From Neobacillus bataviensis (lineage in GTDB: Bacteria; Bacillota; Bacilli; Bacillales_B; DSM-18226): a DNA stretch of 64,000 bases. The position numbers were made by a program, and so were the translations under genes. How positions within the stretch are numbered: position 1 is the stretch's first letter; each line of letters starts with the position of its first letter. Location: positions 62,001 to 126,000 of the forward strand of contig NZ_JAHXYW010000006.1 in assembly GCF_019969725.1 (NCBI RefSeq). The letters run 5' to 3'. Below the pieces are notes generated by a model that did not search any database, was not told where the DNA came from, and saw nothing but the letters and a program-made list of their open reading frames with translations. This document shows positions 60,470 to 64,000 of this stretch, piece after piece.

Positions 60470-61135
60470 ATGTGGAATCATTCAAGTAATCAATTTTACC
60501 CCCTAAATATTTATAGTTACTTTGTAGGTCCCAATCCCCAAACATCTGTTAACCCCTCTTTAAAGTATCCAACAATCAGCAAAACCGCTTTCTTAAGTCC
60601 CTTTACTTTTATCGTCGGGGACGTTACCATTCGGAAAAATACTTATATTGCTCCATTCGTAAGTCTTCGTGCTGATGAAGGAACGCCTTTTTATATTGGG
60701 AGGAATACTAATTTGCAGGATGGGGTAATCCTTCATGGGTTGAAAAATAAATACATGGAGGTTAACAGTATGAAGTTTTCGATCTATATTGGCGATTGGG
60801 TATCTTGTGCCCACGGGTCCATGATTCATGGGCCATGTCGAGTTGATGATCATGTTTTTATTGGATTTAATGCAATTGTTTATAACGCTTGGATAGGCGA
60901 GGGTAGCTTTGTTTCCAAAGGTTCAGTTGTTACGGGCGGGGTAAAGCTTAAGCCCAATAGCTTTGTACCTCCAGGAGCCAGCATTGATACACAGGAAAAA
61001 GCAAATGTATTATCCCAAGTTCCTATAAGTGAGGAGAAATTTGCTAAGGAAGTACAAAGGGTCAATCAGGAATTTCCTTCAGCCTATTCATTGTTTTTTG
61101 GTGAAAATAGATGTTCATGCGGGTTATCCTGTTGA
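60470..61135 (+). CDS. Gamma-class carbonic anhydrase-like hexapeptide protein
   Basis: 221 residues from the ATG at 60470, after AAAGGAGAAAAA. The left-handed beta-helix has repeats such as FIVGDVTIRKNTYIAPFVSL and NLQDGVILHG, with the zinc histidines in ILHG and CAHGSMIHGPC, followed by DDHVFIGFNAIVYNAWIGEG and SFVSKGSVVTGG. The C-terminal helix ends in CSCGLSC, an unusual Cys cluster. It resembles archaeal Cam. Gamma-carbonic anhydrases hydrate CO2. The next gene, 50 bases on, encodes a beta/gamma-crystallin protein. Confidence 0.85.
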   Translation: MWNHSSNQFYPLNIYSYFVGPNPQTSVNPSLKYPTISKTAFLSPFTFIVGDVTIRKNTYIAPFVSLRADEGTPFYIGRNTNLQDGVILHGLKNKYMEVNSMKFSIYIGDWVSCAHGSMIHGPCRVDDHVFIGFNAIVYNAWIGEGSFVSKGSVVTGGVKLKPNSFVPPGASIDTQEKANVLSQVPISEEKFAKEVQRVNQEFPSAYSLFFGENRCSCGLSC

Positions 61136-61186
61136 AAACATACTGCCTTTTTATTTGCCAACAACAGTTTGACTCGTTAATTAAGA

Positions 61187-61705
61187 TTGGCACACCACGA
61201 GATATCTGGATATCGTGTACAATCGAGACCTATTCCTGGTCCTGCTGGTCACTTCGATCCTCACAATATTACTGGAACTCATTTGCAACCACCTCCTCCT
61301 GCTGCTAGTCACTTAAATCCTCACATAATTACTGGGCCGCAACCGGGTGGGGGTGCACCCGAACCTGTTCAACCAATGACACCATATCCAGGTGGGTTTG
61401 TTCAACCAGGAAGTAGTCGTCCTACTGTCCAATTTTGTGAACACATTAATTTTGATGGAGAATTTTTCTACCTACAGCAGGGCCAAGGTTACAACGATTT
61501 GAGGAAAGTTAACATGGGCTTGTTCGGTTTTGGGAATTGGAATGATGAAATTTCTTCGGTCAGATATTGGACATCATATCGTTTTTTTGTACGATTGCAT
61601 GAGCACATTAACTTTGAAGGACAAACACTGACTCTTTCTTCAGACGAAAGTAACTTACATCGACTGGGATGGGGAGATCGGGCTTCGTCTATCGCTACTT
61701 TTTAG
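61187..61705 (+). CDS. Beta/gamma-crystallin-domain protein
   Basis: 172 residues; the TTG at 61187 is the only candidate start and lacks a clear ribosome site, so the N-terminus is uncertain. Residues 10-75 are Pro/His/Gly-rich with a repeated HFDPHNITGTH / HLNPHIITGPQ unit. Residues 80-172 form one crystallin domain from two Greek keys: VQFCEHINFDGEFFYLQQGQ, WNDEISSVRYW, VRLHEHINFEGQTLTL and WGDRASSIATF, with the N/D-x-S-S calcium-binding motifs DEISS and DRASS. Likely a small calcium-binding protein, perhaps a spore coat or surface component given the Pro/His-rich leader. Confidence 0.8.
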   Translation: MAHHEISGYRVQSRPIPGPAGHFDPHNITGTHLQPPPPAASHLNPHIITGPQPGGGAPEPVQPMTPYPGGFVQPGSSRPTVQFCEHINFDGEFFYLQQGQGYNDLRKVNMGLFGFGNWNDEISSVRYWTSYRFFVRLHEHINFEGQTLTLSSDESNLHRLGWGDRASSIATF

Positions 61706-61740
61706 ATTGCATAACACTACTTTCTTGTTTAACTAAAGGG

Positions 61741-61806
61741 GGCAAGAGTTAAATATTGGGATGGCTGCGGTGGTCCCTTTTTTTATTGCACTAACGAAGA
61801 GGTTTA
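61741..61806 (+). repeat. GCAAGAGTTAAA-type hairpin repeat
   Basis: GGCAAGAGTTAAATATTGGG, then ATGGCTGCGGTGGTCCC and GCACTAACGAAGAGGTTTA. Very close to copies at 62758 and 39971. Confidence 0.7.
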
Positions 61807-61894
61807 TTATAAAAAGGATTCAAGAGATTTTTATCAAAACAAACAAGAATATCCATTAAAATAGTAATATGATATTAAAGGAGAATGAACTATT

Positions 61895-61962
61895 TTGATT
61901 GATTATTTAGGGTCTTTTATAATTTTATCTTTTACATTAATATTTTTGATAGTTTCCACCGT
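61895..61962 (+). pseudogene. 5' end of a small membrane-protein gene cut by an IS110 remnant
   Basis: AAAGGAGAA lies nine bases before a TTG that starts MIDYLGSFIILSFTLIFLIV. After VST the frame runs into IS110-derived DNA and ends soon after. The host gene is cut by the insertion; its identity is unknown. Confidence 0.5.
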
Positions 61963-62240
61963 TTGCCTTTATCTAAAAATGCCTGAACTTGACTTTCACC
62001 TTTTGAAACATCCAGACCAATGACTGGATTCATTCTAAAATCTCCTCCTAAACTAGTAATTTGCCAGTAACCCCTAATCCTCCATGCAGTATCACAGCTT
62101 AGCTTGTTATACGAGATCTAAGTCCCAACCAGCCTCAATCATGTTTCTACAAGTAGGGGGCGAACCGTTTAGCTGACGGGGTCAAAGCCCCACGGGCAGT
62201 TACGTTCTACCCTGGCTACTGATATAATAAGACCAAAATA
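61963..62240 (-). mobile_element. IS110-family left-end remnant
   Basis: On the minus strand an AGGAGGAGATTTTAGA site precedes the ATG at 62034, which begins MNPVIGLDVSKGESQVQAFL and DKGK, the N-terminus of IS110-type DEDD transposases (the D of GLDVSK is the first RuvC-like catalytic Asp). Coding stops matching after about 24 codons at 61963. About 200 bases upstream of that ATG form the non-coding left end. The rest of the transposase and the right end are gone, so the element is dead. Confidence 0.8.
62035..62230 (-). ncRNA. Candidate IS110 bridge-RNA region
   Basis: In IS110-group elements the non-coding left end, just upstream of the transposase, encodes the bridge RNA that guides recombination. 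Here the minus strand contains GTAGCCAGGGTAGAACGTAA and CTGCCCGTGGGGCTTTGACC, followed by CCGTCAGCTAAACGG, GC-rich hairpin-forming blocks unlike the AT-rich surroundings. The region appears complete although the transposase is lost. Loops and targets were not defined by me. Confidence 0.5.
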
Positions 62241-62242
62241 AA

Positions 62243-62283
62243 TAAGGTCAACCAGAAATATTTAGCATTCTGGTTAACCTTAT
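62243..62283. repeat. Inverted repeat beside the IS110 remnant
   Basis: AAGGTCAACCAGAA and TTCTGGTTAACCTT pair around an 11-base AT-rich loop. The following GAACGAGGCAGGATAGTTTA is a tail of the GCAAGAGTT repeat family. Confidence 0.55.
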
Positions 62284-62382
62284 AATACGAACGAGGCAGG
62301 ATAGTTTAGTAAGAAAAAGGTATTTTCGTTCCATTGTCGAATTAGGTCAATTTAGGATGATTAGATTTGAAGGAGAATGAAG

Positions 62383-62727
62383 ATGCAGAAAAAAGGACAA
62401 TTAGAGGTTTTTAACCTAAATGAATTAATAAAAGACCAATGTGACTACACAAATTTTATTGTAAGTGAAATAAATGACCACGCTCTTAGAATAGCAGTGA
62501 TTAATGGAGAATTTCACTGGCATAAACACGAGAATTGCGATGAATTATTTTATGTATTGGAAGGTGAACTTTTCATAGACTTAGAAAATGATGAAACAGT
62601 TTCATTGAAACCAGGTGAAATATTTACTGTACCTGCTAATACAATGCATCGGACTCGTTCAAACGAACGGACAGTTAATATATGTTTTGAAAAGGTAAGT
62701 AATGATATAAATGGAACCAACAGTTGA
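62383..62727 (+). CDS. Cupin-domain protein
   Basis: 114 residues; the ATG at 62383 is eight bases after AAGGAG, better than the one at 62377. A single cupin barrel has motif 1 GEFHWHKHENCDELFYVLEG (HxH...E) and motif 2 PGEIFTVPANTMHRT with the last His, a full metal site. Small cupins of this type are often sugar-binding or dioxygenase-like, with unknown substrate here. It stands alone, between repeats. Confidence 0.88.
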   Translation: MQKKGQLEVFNLNELIKDQCDYTNFIVSEINDHALRIAVINGEFHWHKHENCDELFYVLEGELFIDLENDETVSLKPGEIFTVPANTMHRTRSNERTVNICFEKVSNDINGTNS

Positions 62728-62757
62728 TTGTTACCATCAATTAAGTTGAAATTAAAC

Positions 62758-62828
62758 GGGTTCAAGAGTTAAACATTGGGATGGCTGCGGCGATCCCTTT
62801 CTTTATTCGACTAACGAAGCAGTTTAGC
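62758..62828 (+). repeat. GCAAGAGTTAAA-type hairpin repeat, best copy
   Basis: GGGTTCAAGAGTTAAACATT, GGGATGGCTGCGGCGATCCC (a hairpin) and GACTAACGAAGCAGTTTAG form the full unit of about 70 bases. Confidence 0.7.
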
Positions 62829-62898
62829 TTAACAAGATTCACTCAAATTAGATGATTATCTTATGGTGAAATTTAGTCGAGGAGGGTATTGATTTATT

Positions 62899-63189
62899 AT
62901 GGATAAAGTTATTAATGGTTTTTTAGAAACCGAAATAAAAGATCAAGACTTTTATGATGGGATAATCGATTTTATAACAAATAATAATATCAGGAATGGT
63001 GAATATGAGTGCAATGAGTATGTAATAAAAAAAATGGACCATACAAACTTTATAATTTTTCTAGAGTACACATTTCCTGATGATAAGAACCCTAGAATTA
63101 TTCCTGGTTCTACATCAATTTATAGGGATGATTTAATGAAAATAATTAATGAATTTGCCAAAAAGCAAGGCTTTCAAATGAATATTTAG
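62899..63189 (+). CDS. Small hypothetical protein
   Basis: 96 residues, ATG with GGAGGGTATT upstream. Acidic helix-strand mix (LETEIKDQDFYDGIIDFITN, HTNFIIFLEYTFPDDKNPRI, FAKKQGFQMNI). Family not recognised; no signal peptide or membrane segment. Alone between repeat DNA and a promoter region. Confidence 0.6.
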   Translation: MDKVINGFLETEIKDQDFYDGIIDFITNNNIRNGEYECNEYVIKKMDHTNFIIFLEYTFPDDKNPRIIPGSTSIYRDDLMKIINEFAKKQGFQMNI

Positions 63190-63603
63190 CCATAGAAAAA
63201 CTGCACGTATGGTTGATAAGGAGGAGCGGACATTTTAATTAATTATTTTTTGCATTTTCATAAAATTCCACAAATTATGTTTGTTTCCCCCAATTTTAAG
63301 AGAAAATACTCCGCTAAAAAAATTGGTTTCGACAAAATTATTAATATTTTTCCTGATAATAACTTAAAATTCTATTTTATGATTGTTTAATCGACTATCT
63401 TTTAAACTGAAATTGTCACATATAAGTCTATCGAACTATGCTTTAATCCCCCAATTTACTGTGATTTAAGGTGTATGTACAATTCTAATTGTATTTATTT
63501 ACTCTGAATGGTTGGTAAATGGTAATTTCTATTAATTTACTAAACTCATAAAAGTAGAGAAATAAATATAAAAATTAAATCAAATAAAAAGGGGGCAAAG
63601 TTA
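63190..63603. other. Upstream region of the secreted-protein gene
   Basis: About 410 AT-rich bases with no gene. It should hold the promoter of the protein at 63604, whose ribosome site is AAAGGGGGC. No operator could be defined. Confidence 0.35.
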
Positions 63604-64000
63604 ATGACTAAGAGTAAATTGAAGGCATTTAAAGTGATGACTACTGCAGCTGTAACAACCTTACTTCTTTCATCATTGACAGTTTTTGCGGAAACGAATG
63701 ATAATTCAACCAACACAGTCACTACAGATGATTCAGCATTACAATCTTTTATTAAAGAAGCGCGTGAAATGAATTGGTTAAAGGACGAGCAGTCTGATCA
63801 AGAGCAGGTGGAAGTAGATCAAAATCACAAGCCATTTGAGTATGCTCCTAACGATTCAGTACGAGTGATTGTAGAAATGACAGGAGATCCTGTACAAAGT
63901 GGCAAAGGAAATGAATCTGAAAAGAAAAAATTAAAGCAAGCTCAACAATCCTTAATCAAAGAGATTAAAGAAACGAAAAAGTTGAATGTGAAAGAGCGCC
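63604..64000 (+). CDS. Secreted protein, probable subtilisin-like protease propeptide (cut by window end)
   Basis: 132 residues are visible. A Sec signal peptide (MTKSKLKAFKVMTTAAVTTL, then LLSSLTVFA) is followed by an acidic propeptide-like region ending SVRVIVEMTGDPVQSGKGNE, a strand resembling the I9 inhibitor-type propeptide of Vpr-like serine proteases, and a helical basic stretch. The catalytic domain lies outside the window, so the protease identity is inference. The start is supported by AAAGGGGGC ten bases upstream. Confidence 0.7.
   Translation, partial: MTKSKLKAFKVMTTAAVTTLLLSSLTVFAETNDNSTNTVTTDDSALQSFIKEAREMNWLKDEQSDQEQVEVDQNHKPFEYAPNDSVRVIVEMTGDPVQSGKGNESEKKKLKQAQQSLIKEIKETKKLNVKER

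Noticed and set aside
1..64000. CRISPR array
   Set aside because: The short repeats are dispersed hairpins or palindromes; none occurs with regular spacing and unique spacers.

Overview
The window looks like a chromosomal segment of a low-GC, spore-forming Bacillaceae bacterium (Neobacillus/Peribacillus/Cytobacillus-like; genus is my inference). The basis is AT-rich DNA, strong Shine-Dalgarno sites with ATG/TTG/GTG starts, a ComK-family regulator, a DUF3231 protein, a Bacillus-style MurNAc-recycling locus, and several families of short intergenic repeats. No tRNA, rRNA or CRISPR array was seen.

Layout. 1-4.3 kb: 3' part of galE, then small genes (zinc-ribbon membrane protein, GIY-YIG nuclease-like protein, EcsC-family protein). 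4.7-10.6 kb: one 1972-residue protein with an N-terminal Cap4/DUF4297-like nuclease, a central STAND-type NTPase and a very long C-terminal region, i.e. an Avs-like phage sensor candidate, closed by a strong terminator. 10.7-19.7 kb: SHOCT protein and a decayed SHOCT copy, a cell-wall-repeat protein broken by an amber codon, a membrane glycosyltransferase, a methyltransferase plus cytidylyltransferase-aminotransferase fusion pair, and a ComK-like/XRE gene group.

20-44 kb: the main accessory island. It lies between two direct copies (about 0.9 kb, 23.1 kb apart) of an HTH-protein gene. Inside is a nine-gene same-strand array (21.6-36.0 kb): DarT-like ADP-ribosyltransferase, DarG-like macrodomain protein, TerY-like vWA protein, PP2C phosphatase, Ser/Thr kinase with zinc ribbon, Upf1-like SF1 helicase, a protein with a C-terminal HEPN-like RNxxxH motif, a coiled-coil McrB-like AAA+ ATPase, and a DUF2357 protein with zinc ribbons. 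This looks like a DarTG toxin-antitoxin pair joined to a TerY-P phospho-signalling module and a helicase/McrB-type effector, and is my best candidate for an under-described defence system. The rest of the island holds a frameshifted VRR-NUC nuclease, an HNH-like protein, a membrane protein of the putative abortive-infection (putAbiC) type, a frameshifted PDDEXK_4 nuclease and eroded gene remnants.

44-57 kb: GbsR-like regulator, a vanR-vanS-vanY-vanZ-like group without vanHAX, a PAP2 phosphatase, and a MurNAc-recycling locus: murQ with a sugar ABC transporter on the minus strand, and amiE-like hydrolase, murR and murK on the plus strand. An ABC importer replaces the usual MurP PTS permease. 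57-64 kb: small genes (DUF3231, MOSC, gamma-carbonic anhydrase, beta/gamma-crystallin protein, cupin), a left-end remnant of an IS110 element with its presumed bridge-RNA region, many copies of a hairpin repeat, and the start of a secreted protein that may be a subtilisin-like protease.

The sequence-level facts (motifs, frames, repeats) are seen directly. Function names come from family recognition by eye, and pathway and system proposals are inference.
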